Assembly: GCA_963711465.1 (NCBI GenBank)
Contig: CAVQEG010000003.1
Coordinates: forward strand, 1 to 64,000
Direction: 5' to 3'
Origin: CAVQEG01 sp963711465
GTDB lineage: Bacteria; Bacteroidota; Ignavibacteria; OLB7
Length of the DNA stretch: 64,000 nt
How positions within the stretch are numbered: the first letter of the stretch is position 1; the number at the start of each line of letters is the position of its first letter. Under the pieces are notes generated by a model. The model was given only the letters and a program-made list of their open reading frames with translations. It was not told the DNA's origin and searched no databases. This document shows, piece by piece, positions 49,336 through 59,600 of this stretch. The translations under genes and the position numbers were made by a program.

Positions 49336-50031
49336 CTACGTCTCCCGATTCCAGTCGCCGAAACGTTCTTCGATGGTGAAACCGGCGTTGGTAAGCAACC
49401 GGTCGAGACGTTCGGCACGAATGAATCGCAGAGTACTCGTGCTCGTTTCCGGCGCGTCCCAGTCGGCACAGTTGAACGTGTGCGTGAAGGTGATCAGTTC
49501 GTCGCGCATGGGACCGGCGAGCGTGGTGTGCATCTCGACATCGTTGCCATCGCCGTTGTGCACGGTCCCACGGTGCACGTCATGCCAGCACTCCCAGGCA
49601 CGCGCATCGGGATTGCGCGTCTCGAAGGCGAATCGGCATCCGGGCCTGGGGGCCTTGAATACTGCCGCGAGCGTGCGTTCGATTTCCGCGTCCGTGAGAA
49701 GAACCTGAAACGCGTGGCCGCACATGACAGCGAGATCGAACTCCGCGTCGAACGCGACGGACTCAAGTGTTCCATCGATCCACTCGATGTCGGCACGCTG
49801 CCGTGCCACCGCCAGCATCCCGATTGCGGGATCGAGCCCGACCAGACGTCCCATGTGTCCGCGCACGCGTACTTCGCGCAGGAGCGCTCCGGTACCACAG
49901 CCAGCGTCGAGCGCCGTGTCCGCACGCACGACGTAATCGAAATAGAAATCGAAGTCGTCACGCCCAACGCAGAAGCTGTCGTACAGCGCCGCGAGCCTGG
50001 GTTCTGAGAAATAGCGGTCGGGAGTAGTCAT
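49336..50031 (-). CDS. Class I SAM-dependent methyltransferase
   Basis: 231 aa from the ATG at 50031; the in-frame extension up to 50346 is translated REP sequence and is rejected. Motif I is TALDAGCGTGALL, followed by VGLDPAIGMLAVAR (acidic residue binding ribose), the ADIEWIDGTLES loop and FDLAVMCGHAFQVL (motif IV). The C-terminal half (FAFETRNPDARAWECW) matches small-molecule methyltransferases of the UbiE/Methyltransf_25 group. The substrate is unknown. Codon use is typical. It stands alone next to a REP array. Confidence 0.85.
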   Translation of the reverse strand: MTTPDRYFSEPRLAALYDSFCVGRDDFDFYFDYVVRADTALDAGCGTGALLREVRVRGHMGRLVGLDPAIGMLAVARQRADIEWIDGTLESVAFDAEFDLAVMCGHAFQVLLTDAEIERTLAAVFKAPRPGCRFAFETRNPDARAWECWHDVHRGTVHNGDGNDVEMHTTLAGPMRDELITFTHTFNCADWDAPETSTSTLRFIRAERLDRLLTNAGFTIEERFGDWNRET

Positions 50032-50141
50032 CGTGATGGGTCCCATGAGTTTCGCACGAGCCTGTCGCCGCGTACGGCGGGCGACTCCATCAACGCTGGC
50101 TCCAGCAGTTAGGTGTCCACGAGGGTGTGGCAAGACCAGAA

Positions 50142-50330
50142 CCCTGGGGCGATCGCCGCCGCGCCACAGATTCGAGGCCTGCAAGGCCGATACTATGAAG
50201 CCCAGGGTGCAGTCGGCGTAGCCGACGGAGCCCTGGGGCGTTCGCCGCCGCGCCACGGATTCGAGGCCTGCAAGGCCGATACTATGAAGCCCAGGGTGCA
50301 GGCGGCATAGCCGACGGAGCCCTGGGGGCG
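50142..50330 (+). repeat. REP array I: two 89-bp units
   Basis: Units start ccctgggg at 50142, 50231 and 50320 (third partial), period 89 bp. Each contains paired hairpins: gaggcctgcaaggcc and gtcggcg-tagccgac, bracketed by ccctggg/cccaggg. Array II at 50891-51545 is the same family in opposite orientation. A further diverged copy is at 51531-51640. Confidence 0.88.
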
Positions 50331-50382
50331 GCCGCCGGCACGCCAATGACGCGAGGCATGAAGAGCCGGCACGGGCGCGATG

Positions 50383-50835
50383 TCAATCCCATACGTACCG
50401 CTCGTCATACGGTATTCCGTGTTGGTCGAGAAGTCGACGGAATTCCTCCTGAAACGTTTCGCGGCGGTGATGTTCACGCTGCGACTGGATATATCGGACA
50501 ACCTCTCTGTAATTCGATTCGCTGACCGAAAACGCTCCGTAGCCGCCCTGCCAACGGAATCCAGGAACTCTGCGATCGCGGCCCTTGATCCATCGCGACG
50601 AATTCGCCTTCACCAATTCGACCGCCTTCGAGAGCGTGATGGTGCGTGAGAGGGCGAAGAGCATATGGATGTGGTCCTCGATACCGCCCACCTGCAGAAC
50701 GGGGCATCCCACGCTACTCAGCGTGCCGGCCATGTATGCATGCAGATGGGATTCTGTGTCCGGGTAGATTAAACGTTGGCGGTCCTTCGTGCTGAACACG
50801 AGGTGTACGAGCACATTGGCAAGCGACTGTGCCAT
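50383..50835 (-). CDS. REP-associated tyrosine transposase (RAYT, IS200-like TnpA)
   Basis: 150 aa, complete Y1-transposase domain. HUH motif H55-I-H57 in EDHIHMLF, and the catalytic Tyr in the C-terminal helix (probably Y115 in REVVRYIQSQREHH), after GFRWQGGYGAFSVS. RAYTs nick single-stranded DNA at REP hairpins and are thought to spread them. It stands between two oppositely oriented arrays of one REP family, which makes these repeats its likely substrate. No accessory TnpB gene and no IS605 ends are seen. Confidence 0.92.
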   Translation of the reverse strand: MAQSLANVLVHLVFSTKDRQRLIYPDTESHLHAYMAGTLSSVGCPVLQVGGIEDHIHMLFALSRTITLSKAVELVKANSSRWIKGRDRRVPGFRWQGGYGAFSVSESNYREVVRYIQSQREHHRRETFQEEFRRLLDQHGIPYDERYVWD

Positions 50836-50890
50836 GATGGTGATGTGTCGGTTGTGTGATGGTGTTGTCCGAGAGACCGTGAGGGCACGG

Positions 50891-51640
50891 ATTGTGGCGG
50901 CCCTTCAGGCCTCCAATCTACGTCTGCCCGACACTTCTTCCCAGGGCTCCGCCGGCCTCGCCGGCTTCTCCCTGGGCTCCATTGTGCCGGCCCTTCGGGC
51001 CTCCATTCTTCGTCGCCCGACGCTTCTTCCCAGGGCTCCGCCGGCTCCGCCGGCTTCTCCCTGGGCTCCATTGTGCCGGCCCTTCGGGCCTCCATTCTTC
51101 GTCGCCCGACGCTTCCCAGGGCTCCGCCGGCTCCGCCGGCTTCTCCCTGGGCTCCATTGTGCCGGCCCTTCGGGCCTCCATTCTCCGTCGCCCGACGCTT
51201 CCCAGGGCTCCATTGTGCCGGCCCTTCGGGCCTCCATTCTTCGTCGCCCGACGCTTCTTCCCAGGGCTCCGCCGGCTCCGCCGGCTTCTCCCTGGGCTCC
51301 ATTGTGCCGGCCCTTCGGGCCTCCATTCTCCGTCGCCCGACGCTTCCCAGGGCTCCGCCGGCCTCGCCGGCTTCTCCCTGGGCTCCATTGTGCCGGCCCT
51401 TCGGGCCTCCGTTCTTCGTCGCCCGACGCTTCTTCCCAGGGCTCCGCCGGCTCCGCCGGCTTCTCCCTGGGCTCCATTGTGCCGGCCCTTCGGGCCTCCA
51501 TTCTTCGTCGCCCGACGCTTCTTCCCAGGGCTCCGCCGCCGCGCCACGGATTCGAGGCCTGTAAGGCCGATACAATGAAGCCCAGCGTGCAGGCGGCGGA
51601 GCCGACGGAACCTTGGGGCGATCGCCGGGACGCCAAGGGT
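50891..51640 (-). repeat. REP array II: about seven units of 86-89 bp plus flanking copy
   Basis: Period marks (attgtg[cg]cgg) lie at 50891, 50981, 51070, 51156, 51212, 51301, 51387 and 51476; one unit is short (56 bp) through loss of a 30-bp hairpin block. Each unit has the hairpins gccggctccgccggc and ggcccttcgggcc, bracketed by cccaggg/ccctggg. At 51531-51640 the sequence switches to the array I sub-type in array I orientation. Open frames in all six frames here are repeat artefacts. Confidence 0.92.
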
Positions 51641-51697
51641 TCGAGGCGTGCAGGGCCGGCACGTCCATCGCAACGGCTCGTCGGGTGAACGATGAGA

Positions 51698-52960
51698 TCA
51701 GGTGGTCGTCATCGGTGGGAGAATTGCCTCCCGGTTGAAGTGCGCCCGGGTCCGGCCATCCGCATCGGGTTTCGCAGTCAGAATCTGATGCACGCCGACG
51801 ATCCCGTCCTCGAACGCCCGGGCACACCCCGGGAGGTAGAGATCCCAGACTCGAAGCACCCGTTCGGGAACCAGACGCGCCGCCTCCTCACGGTTCGCCG
51901 TGAAGCGTTCGAACCAGGCACGCAGCGTCAGCGCGTAATGGGGCCGCAGGGCCTCCACGTCGATTATCTCCAGGCCGACATCCTCCATGTCGCGCTGGAT
52001 GCGCGACACCGGAATGAGCTCGGCGCCGGGAAACACGTGGCGAAAGATGAACTCGCCGCCCGAACGCTCCGATCCCACCGGAGGTGAGGTGATGCAGTGG
52101 TTGAGAAAGAGTCCCGCCGGCCGCATCGATCGCCGTACCGCACGCAGATACTCCGGCAGCTTCGAGCCCCCCACGTGTTCGCTCATCCCCACGGAGGCGA
52201 CCTTGTCGAATCGCTCGGTCGGCAGGTCGGCGTAGTGTTGTAGCTCGACCGTAACGCGATCGCTCAGACCAGCGGCGTCGATGCGACGGCGCGCTTCGGT
52301 CACCTGATTCTCCGACAGCGTAATGCCGTGCGCACGGACACCGTAATTCTGCGCCGCCCAGATCAGCAACGACCCCCACCCGCAGCCCACGTCCAGGAAC
52401 TCGTCGTCGGACCTCAGCCCGAGCTTCCGGCAGATCAGGTCGAGCTTTCGCTTCTGCGCCGCGTCGACGTTCTGGTCGGGATTGGCGAAGTACGCACACG
52501 AATACACCATGCGCTCGTCGAGAAAGAGCTGGAAGAACGCATCCGACAGATCGTAGTGCGCCTGCACGTCAGCGCGATCCTGCTCCACGGTGTGGGCCGA
52601 GGCGGGCACGATCAGACGGGGGACGAGTCGCAGTCGCGCTCGGAGGTCCAGCTCGACCGGGTGGTCGCGAAGGGAGCGCGCGAGTCCGGTCACCTCCCAC
52701 ATGTCACCCTCGATGAGCAGGCTGCCGTCGACATAGGCCTCGGCGAACTGTGCCGGATCCATCGAAACCAGGCAGCGTCGGAACGTCTCGGGGTCTGTGA
52801 ACGTGATGGTGAAGTCGTGTCGATCGGTCCAGGCGATCTCCTGACCGTCCCAGAGGTACACGGCAAAATCTCGCTTCGGGAGATCGCCGAATATTCGATC
52901 GATCAGTTCACGGGCGTCGGCTGCATCGATCGCGAGGTGTTTTCGGATCGTGTCGAGCAT
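51698..52960 (-). CDS. cfa: Cyclopropane-fatty-acyl-phospholipid synthase family protein
   Basis: 420 aa. SAM-dependent methylation of cis double bonds in membrane phospholipid acyl chains. The N-terminal domain (1-120) matches the CFA lipid-side domain (FAEAYVDGSLLIEGD). HYDLSDAFFQLFLDERMVYSCAYF is the family signature, and FLDVGCGWGSLLIWAA (about 188-203) the SAM site, with GITLSENQ following. Length is normal. The gene starts 50 bp from the DUF4062 relic end in the same direction, so it may be transcribed from the NLR-like cluster promoter or its own. Confidence 0.92.
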   Translation of the reverse strand: MLDTIRKHLAIDAADARELIDRIFGDLPKRDFAVYLWDGQEIAWTDRHDFTITFTDPETFRRCLVSMDPAQFAEAYVDGSLLIEGDMWEVTGLARSLRDHPVELDLRARLRLVPRLIVPASAHTVEQDRADVQAHYDLSDAFFQLFLDERMVYSCAYFANPDQNVDAAQKRKLDLICRKLGLRSDDEFLDVGCGWGSLLIWAAQNYGVRAHGITLSENQVTEARRRIDAAGLSDRVTVELQHYADLPTERFDKVASVGMSEHVGGSKLPEYLRAVRRSMRPAGLFLNHCITSPPVGSERSGGEFIFRHVFPGAELIPVSRIQRDMEDVGLEIIDVEALRPHYALTLRAWFERFTANREEAARLVPERVLRVWDLYLPGCARAFEDGIVGVHQILTAKPDADGRTRAHFNREAILPPMTTT

Positions 52961-53009
52961 CGCTCATGATGGCCCGCAAGGACCGGGCCGGGAATTGACA
53001 CGCAAGCAC

Positions 53010-53120
53010 TCACCGGCGCCGGATCTCATGCTGAATCTGTGTCACCAGATGCTCGGACCCCTTCTGCATGGGACGGAAGGTGCAGCTGATGAAGACGCGG
53101 AGTTCATTCTGCTGCGGCAT
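53010..53120 (-). pseudogene. DUF4062 N-terminal relic, 36 codons
   Basis: Starts at an ATG overlapping the last 17 bp of the upstream paralogue and reads PQQNELRVFISCTFRPMQ then EHLVTQIQHEI before a stop. It aligns without gaps to the first 33 residues of the family (RVFISSTFRDLQEEREHLVKK) with several substitutions at otherwise fixed positions. It is a decayed start of a lost tandem member. Confidence 0.75.
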
Positions 53121-56100
53121 GGTCGGAGTCCGGTGTGGTGGTGGCGGTCAGCTCGTCGATGCGCAGTTTGACCTCGTGTTTCGGCGACCGGGCATATTGC
53201 TGGCGATACGAACGGAGTGCTTCGGACCCGTGGCGCTCGTACGCCTGGCGGTCGGCGCCGCTCCTGGATCCGAATTTCCAGAGCCAGTACTGCAGCTCGG
53301 CTCGTGCGGCATCCTGCGTGGAGCCCTCCAGCGTTGCGTGGAGGCGCTGCAAAGCCGCGTTGAAATCCCCGTCGGCCGCGAAGACACGCGCCAACAGAAC
53401 CCGTCCACCGAAGAGCGTATCCGGCCTCGAAATTCGCTCGCTGATGGAAATGCTTTCCTCGGCGTGCGCACGCGCTGCGTTCACGCACGCAGCACGCCAG
53501 TCGGCGGGCGCGGCGCCCGGGACGAATTCGGGCAGGTACTCGGGCATGGACCCGCCGGCATCGAGGAGCTCCACCAACACGATCCCGATCCCTGAGAGCG
53601 AGCTGGTCAACCCGTAGAGGTACTTCAACGCGCGTTGTTTTTCCGTGGCCAGGTACAGGTATTCCAGAGCACGGCGAAAATCGCCGCGAGCCATATGGAC
53701 GTAGCCCAGATTTCCGAGCGCAAGCGACTCGTGCCGGGAATCTTCCAACCGCCGGCAGATGTTCGCCATCGTCTCGAGGCTCTCGACTGCGCGTGGGTAG
53801 TCTCCGAGCATGTAGTGGAGTGTACCGATGTTCCCGTGGGCGCCCGCCTCTCCCATCGGATCGTCGATCTCGCGGCACAGTGCGAGCTTCACGCGGTAGC
53901 GTTCGAGCGCGAGCGCGTACTCACCCCTGCTGAGGTGGACGGAGGCGATACCTCCCTGTGCCCGCGCCTCACCCCGACGGTCACCCAGATCGTGGCTGAT
54001 CCGCAGCTGCGTCGCGTAGTGCTCGAGTGCCTGTTCGGTCTGGCCGCGGAGCAACGAAACGTTGCCCATGTTGCCGACAGCGATCGCCTCTCCATGACGA
54101 TCGCCGAGTTCGCGACAGACCTCCAGATCGAGCGAGTACTTCTCCAGCGCACGATCGTACTCGCCCTGCTGGAAGTGTACGAGACCGAGGTTCCCGTACG
54201 AGTGAGCAACACCCTGGCGGTCACCGAGTTCACGACTGATTTTCAGCCGCATTTCATGGCTCTCGATTGCCAGTGCGCTCTGTCCCATCTGGCAGTAGAC
54301 GACGCCCATGTTTCCATACGCGAGGGCCTCGCCCTCTCGACTGCCAGTGTCCTGACTGAGGAGCAAATGGCGGCGATGACTCTCCAGCGCGCGGGCATAC
54401 TCCTGACGACCGTAGTACAGGTTGCCGAGATTCCCGAGTGCGGCGGCGAGGCCGCGATGATCCTCCAGTGCCGAATACAACTCGATCGCATGCTTGAGCC
54501 GCCGTTCGGCCTCCTCCTGTTCCCCGCGCTTCTGCAGCAGCGATCCGAGCAGTCTTTCCGCACGTGCCATCTCGGGCGGGTTTCGGCTCCGATCGGCATC
54601 GTCAAGCATCCGCCTGTACATCGTCGACGCCATTTCCCACGCCCCCAGCCGTTCGAGCAGGTGACCGAGTGCGACGTAGGTCTCCAACTGATCACGCTGA
54701 CCGGACCGGTGCACGAATTCCGTCAGGTGTTGGGCGTACGCGGCTTCGACATCGACACCTGATTGACGCAGGCGCGACCACTGCCGCAGCACCTCCCATT
54801 GCGCCGAACCTCTGTAGAGCACATGCAGGACATCGAGTCGACCCAGGAAATCCGCGAGGGATGCGTGCTGATCGGAGCGTTCGTATTGCCACAGCAGTTC
54901 CATTGCGGAGCGTGTGGTCAATTCGTGAGCAGCAAAGTGTCCGGCAAGGCGGACGTGTACGGCTCGCACGCGATCCCGATCTGCCAGGTAGCGCGCCTCG
55001 ACCGCACGTCGGAGATACTCGTGGAAGAAGCTCAGCAGTCCGTCGCGTCGCAGCAGGTGGTAGTCGAATGCAAACAACAACCGTGATAATTCCAGTCGGG
55101 AGGTGCCGACCAGCGCCAGCAGTTCCTCTTCGCTCAATCCGCTTCGTGACGCAGCGATCAGACTCAGCAGGTCCCGCACGACATGCTCACCGTAGTCTTT
55201 CTCCATTCGCGCCAGCACGAGCTCGAAGACGTCCAGCAGGTCCGTCGCCCCGGTGTACCGATCGACCACCTCGTCGAGCGTCTCGTGCTCTCCGTGCAAT
55301 CGCAGCTCCTCAGCCACGACACGCAGGAACAATGGTGAACGCGCCTTGTCGTTGGCGATCACGCGCCGCAGCTGATCGGTATTGACTCCCTTGTGAAACT
55401 CACCGAGGTAGCGCACCACGATGCTCTGGCGCACGCGCTCGTCTTCGAGTGGAAGCACCCGTAGTGACGGCCAATGCCGCGCGTCCAATTGCGCGGCGGC
55501 ATGGCCCGGAGCAGTGGAGACCACCAGGTCGATACCGGGTGGAATCGACTCCGGAAGCCACTGCATGCTCTGCCCCGATTCATCCAACTGATTGATTGCG
55601 TCGACGACGATCAGAACATCGACGCCCTGCTGCCCGGCAAGGTGCCCGCAACGAGACAACCAGTTCGGCAGACTCTTCAGCAGCTCCCCCGGATCGGACG
55701 GCATCTCCTCTTCGATACCAAATCGAGTGCGGATGGCTTCTACGATATGACGCATCACCGAGACGTCCGTACCGCTGGCGTGCGATGCGCCGACGAAGTG
55801 CGTGATGACGAACGAATCGGGATGCTTCTTCCGATAGTATTCGACCAGATAGGCAACGAGGGAGCTCTTCCCGAGGCCGGATTCCCCGACGATCACCAGT
55901 GGGGCAGTGGCGTCGGAAATCCAGGCGGAGAACTCCTTGAGGTACTCGGGGTTCGGGATATAGGCACGCGTGCGGCTGGCGGCGAACGCTGCATGCAATC
56001 GTTGCTGCAGCTCGAGTTCGCTGGGCGCTTCGGCATCCGGCCAGTGCATTTCGATCATCGCCGTCAGATCGGCACGGACCGATTCGCCCAGCTCGTCGAC

Positions 56101-56625
56101 GTGGGTGAACTCGCGAAATGGACGATCGCTTGCCCGAGCGCGTTCGAGGAGTGCGAGCAGTCGGTCGTCGCAGTCGGATTCGTCGAGATCACCGCGACGG
56201 TGGTAGAACATTGCAGAGTCACCATCAACGTCCGGTGCATCGAACACTCCGTGCACGAACTCCATTTCGGTGACGCTCGCACCCTCGATGGCGAGGTCCT
56301 CGACGAACGGATACTTCGCCACCAGATCCGGGTCCATCAGCACATCGTGCAGTTCGGGCACCCACCCGTAGCGCGATCCGATCAGGCCGATGAAAAACGG
56401 GCGGCACTTGTCGACTTCTTCAAGGCAGGTGCGGATGATGCGGCCGAGCGATGCCTCCTCCTCGGTCAGCCCCCACCGGAGATCCACGTCGGTGAACGTC
56501 ACGCCGCGCTCGCGACACAGCGCGCGGATCTCGGGAAAGACCTTCTTCACCAGATGCTCGCGTTCCTCCTGCAGATCGCGGAAGGTGCTCGAGATGAACA
56601 CGCGGAGTTCATTGTGCTGCGGCAT
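53104..56625 (-). CDS. DUF4062-STAND NTPase-TPR protein (paralogue C)
   Basis: 1173 aa, the most regular member. DUF4062 at 1-130 (RVFISSTFRDLQEE, VDLRWGLTEEE, GSRYGWVP, SVTEMEFVHG), a short connector, Walker A GESGLGKSS (247-255) and Walker B LIVVDAINQL (338-347), then helical/winged-helix segments (SRSGLSEEELLAL, FFHEYLRRAVEARYL). About nine TPR units of 40 residues (LGDR.GEA.A.GNMG.V), less alike than those of paralogue D, precede the common C-terminal tail. Its ATG overlaps the stop region of paralogue D by 17 bp, so translation is probably coupled. Confidence 0.9.
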   Translation of the reverse strand: MPQHNELRVFISSTFRDLQEEREHLVKKVFPEIRALCRERGVTFTDVDLRWGLTEEEASLGRIIRTCLEEVDKCRPFFIGLIGSRYGWVPELHDVLMDPDLVAKYPFVEDLAIEGASVTEMEFVHGVFDAPDVDGDSAMFYHRRGDLDESDCDDRLLALLERARASDRPFREFTHVDELGESVRADLTAMIEMHWPDAEAPSELELQQRLHAAFAASRTRAYIPNPEYLKEFSAWISDATAPLVIVGESGLGKSSLVAYLVEYYRKKHPDSFVITHFVGASHASGTDVSVMRHIVEAIRTRFGIEEEMPSDPGELLKSLPNWLSRCGHLAGQQGVDVLIVVDAINQLDESGQSMQWLPESIPPGIDLVVSTAPGHAAAQLDARHWPSLRVLPLEDERVRQSIVVRYLGEFHKGVNTDQLRRVIANDKARSPLFLRVVAEELRLHGEHETLDEVVDRYTGATDLLDVFELVLARMEKDYGEHVVRDLLSLIAASRSGLSEEELLALVGTSRLELSRLLFAFDYHLLRRDGLLSFFHEYLRRAVEARYLADRDRVRAVHVRLAGHFAAHELTTRSAMELLWQYERSDQHASLADFLGRLDVLHVLYRGSAQWEVLRQWSRLRQSGVDVEAAYAQHLTEFVHRSGQRDQLETYVALGHLLERLGAWEMASTMYRRMLDDADRSRNPPEMARAERLLGSLLQKRGEQEEAERRLKHAIELYSALEDHRGLAAALGNLGNLYYGRQEYARALESHRRHLLLSQDTGSREGEALAYGNMGVVYCQMGQSALAIESHEMRLKISRELGDRQGVAHSYGNLGLVHFQQGEYDRALEKYSLDLEVCRELGDRHGEAIAVGNMGNVSLLRGQTEQALEHYATQLRISHDLGDRRGEARAQGGIASVHLSRGEYALALERYRVKLALCREIDDPMGEAGAHGNIGTLHYMLGDYPRAVESLETMANICRRLEDSRHESLALGNLGYVHMARGDFRRALEYLYLATEKQRALKYLYGLTSSLSGIGIVLVELLDAGGSMPEYLPEFVPGAAPADWRAACVNAARAHAEESISISERISRPDTLFGGRVLLARVFAADGDFNAALQRLHATLEGSTQDAARAELQYWLWKFGSRSGADRQAYERHGSEALRSYRQQYARSPKHEVKLRIDELTATTTPDSDHAAAE

Positions 56626-59600
56626 CGTCGGAGTCCGGTGTGGTTGGTTTGCTCAGTTCATCGATCCGCTTCCGGTAGTCATACTTCGGCGTCTTTTCGA
56701 AGAGCGTCTCGAAGAGCCGGAGTGCTTCGGTGCGGTGGTCCATGTCGGCGGCGTCGAGTTTCCGGAGACGGTAGTGGAGTTCGGCACGCTGCTCGTCGTC
56801 GGTGGACTCCTCGAGCAGGGCGGCCAGTTGCTGCAGGGCTGCGTCTCGCTGCCCTCCGGCCGCTGCGATCCGCGTCAGCAGCACGCGGGCCGAGAACAGC
56901 GTGTCCTCCTTCGAGAGCTCTTCGCTGATCGTCGCGCATTCCTCTGCATGCTCCCGCGCCATGGCAAGCGCCTGCGCGCGCCACGTCTTCGGTTCGGCTC
57001 CGGGGACGTACTCCGACAGAGAATCCGGCGTGGTCGAATCTCCCGCCTCGACGAGTTCCACGAGCACATTCGCCGTTCCATCGAGCCAGTACGTCAGGCC
57101 GTAGCGATAGCCGATCTGCCGATGCTCCGTTGCTGCCTCCCGGTAGCACGCCAGCGCCTCACTGTACTCGCCGCGACTCGCATGCACAAAGCCGCGATTG
57201 CCCACGGCATTGGCAATCCCACGGCGGTCGCCAAGCGCTCGCGAGATCTCCTCCCACTCCGCAAAGCACGCCAGCGCCTCGATGTACTCGCCGAGACTCC
57301 AGTACACAAAGCCGCGATTGCCCACGGCATTGGCAATCCCACGGCGGTCGCCAAGCGCTCGCGAGATCTCCTCCCACTCCGCAAAGCACGCCAGCGCCTC
57401 GATGTACTCGTCGCGCTCTCCATGCACAAAGCCGCGATTGCCCACGACACGAGCAATCCCACGGCGGTCGCCAAGCGCTCGCGAGATCTCCTCCTGTTCC
57501 GCATAGCACGCCAGCGCCTCGATGTACTCGCCGCGACTCGCATACACATTGCCGCGATTGCCCACGGCAGCGGCAATCCCACCGCGGTCGCCAAGCGCTC
57601 GCGAGATCTCCTCCTGTTCCGCAAAGCACGCCAGCGCCTCGATGTACTCGCCGCGATCCGTATGCACATTGCCGCGATTGTTCATAGCACGGCCAATCCC
57701 ACGGCGATCGCCAAGCTCTAGCGAGATCTCCTCCGCCTGCCGCGCCAAGGCCTCGGCGTCCTCCATCCGGCCAAGCTCCTGCGTGACCCACGAAAGAGAC
57801 ACGAGCGCCGCTGTCTCCGCCGCGCGATCACCAAGCGTCCGCGCCGTCTCCAGTCGCCTGCGCTCCATCCGCTCGGATTCGCTCCATGCCCCGATGCGCT
57901 CGTAAAACGTCCCGATCGCACCCAACACCGCAATCCGTTCCACATCCGACCGCTCCTGTGCCTCCCACGCCGCCAGACCCACGCCGTACGCACGCGTCAC
58001 CTCCGCCACTTCCCGCTCCGACCACAGCCGCAGCACCTCGTACTCCTCGCTCCTCCACAACTCCATGAACCGTTCGATCCGGCTCAGCTCGACATCTACG
58101 CGCCCGCGATCGCCCGAGCGCTCCAGCGCGTGCAGCAGTTCCAGCGTCGTACGCAGTGTGATCTCCGCGCGCTCGAAGTACTCCGCAAGCAGACGATACC
58201 GCTCCTGCCGCGCTGACGACTGCGTCAGGTACCGCTTCTCGACCGCGCGTCGAAGGTAGTCGTGGAAGAACGTCAGCACACCGTCGCGCCGCACCAGGTG
58301 GTAGTCCAGTCCCAGAAGCAGCGTCGAGAGCTTCAGTCGACCGATGCCGGTCAGCTCTGCCAGCTCCTCTTCGTTCAGTCCGCCCCGTGAGCACCACAAC
58401 AGCGACATGACCTCGCGTACGCTCTTCGTGCCGTAGTCATCCTCCAGCCGCTCCAGCACACGCTGGAACAGGTCTTCGGTCCCCGTCGTCGCCAGCAGCG
58501 CCATCAGTGCCCGCTCCAGATGCTCGTGCGTGCCGTGAAGGCGCAGTTCCTCCAGCAGCGTCCGCAGGAACAACGGGTGCGAACACTTCGCGTCCTCGGC
58601 GATGAGCTTCACCTGCTCGGGCGACAGCGCCTTGTGGTACTCCGCCAGAAACCGCACTACCACCGCCTCCCGCTCACGCTCCTTCAGCGGCTGCATCCCC
58701 AGTTCCGACCACCCGCGGCTGCGCAGGTCGACCAGCGTCTGCTCAACCGTCGAGGAGATGACCAGCTTCACCCCCGCCGGCATCATCGGCGGCAGCCAGT
58801 GCAGCTCCAGCGCCCGGCCCGTCAGCTGGTTGATCCCGTCGATCACCAGAAGCAGCGGCCTGCCGACACTGAAGCCCAGCCAGTTGGCGAAGTCCCGCTC
58901 CATCTCCTCCGGCTTCGTCGGCAGCTCCTCGCTCCGATCGAACCGCTCCTTGATCTCCTCCATCACGTGCCGGATGATCCCCAGGTGGTCGGAGCCCCCC
59001 GCTCCGATGCCGACGTAGTGCTCCACGATCGGCAGCTCCGGCTGGCGGCGTCGCAGCTGCTCGCACCAGAAGCTCACCAACGAGCTCTTCCCGGAGCCGC
59101 TCTCGGCGTAGATGATCAGCGGCTGGTCCTCCGAGGCGAACCAGTCGTTCAGCCGTTTGAGATACTCCGGGTTCGGGATGTAGGCACGGCGGCGGCTCGC
59201 TGCGAACGCTACGTGCTTTGAGCGTTCCGCCTCCAACGGTGTCGGCGGCCTGGCATCGGCGAAGTCGCGCTTGATGATCTCGATCAGTTCATCGTACACC
59301 ATCTCGCCCAGCGAGACGGGATCGCGGAACTCTTCAATCGGTTGCCCCGCCTCTCGTACCCGGTGCTTCAGTACGTCGAGTTTCTCCCTCTCCTGATCGC
59401 TCGAGCCGGACGCATCCAGCCGTTCGCGCTGCCGCCGAAAGTAGAACCGTGCCGTCCGTCCGTTCCCTTCCTCTGCATTCAGCACACCATGGCGGAACTC
59501 CAGATCGATGATCGAGGCTCCCTCCATCGCCGCCTCCTCGATCCACGGCCAGCGCGCAAGCAACTGCGGGTCCTTGCCGGAATTCGCGCCGTTGCGGCGC

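Noticed and set aside
50032..50346. N-terminal extension of the methyltransferase
   Set aside because: Encoded by REP array I and absent from the family.
50788..51827. Pro/Arg-rich proteins around the RAYT gene
   Set aside because: Translations of the REP units; the same peptide appears in several frames at the repeat period.
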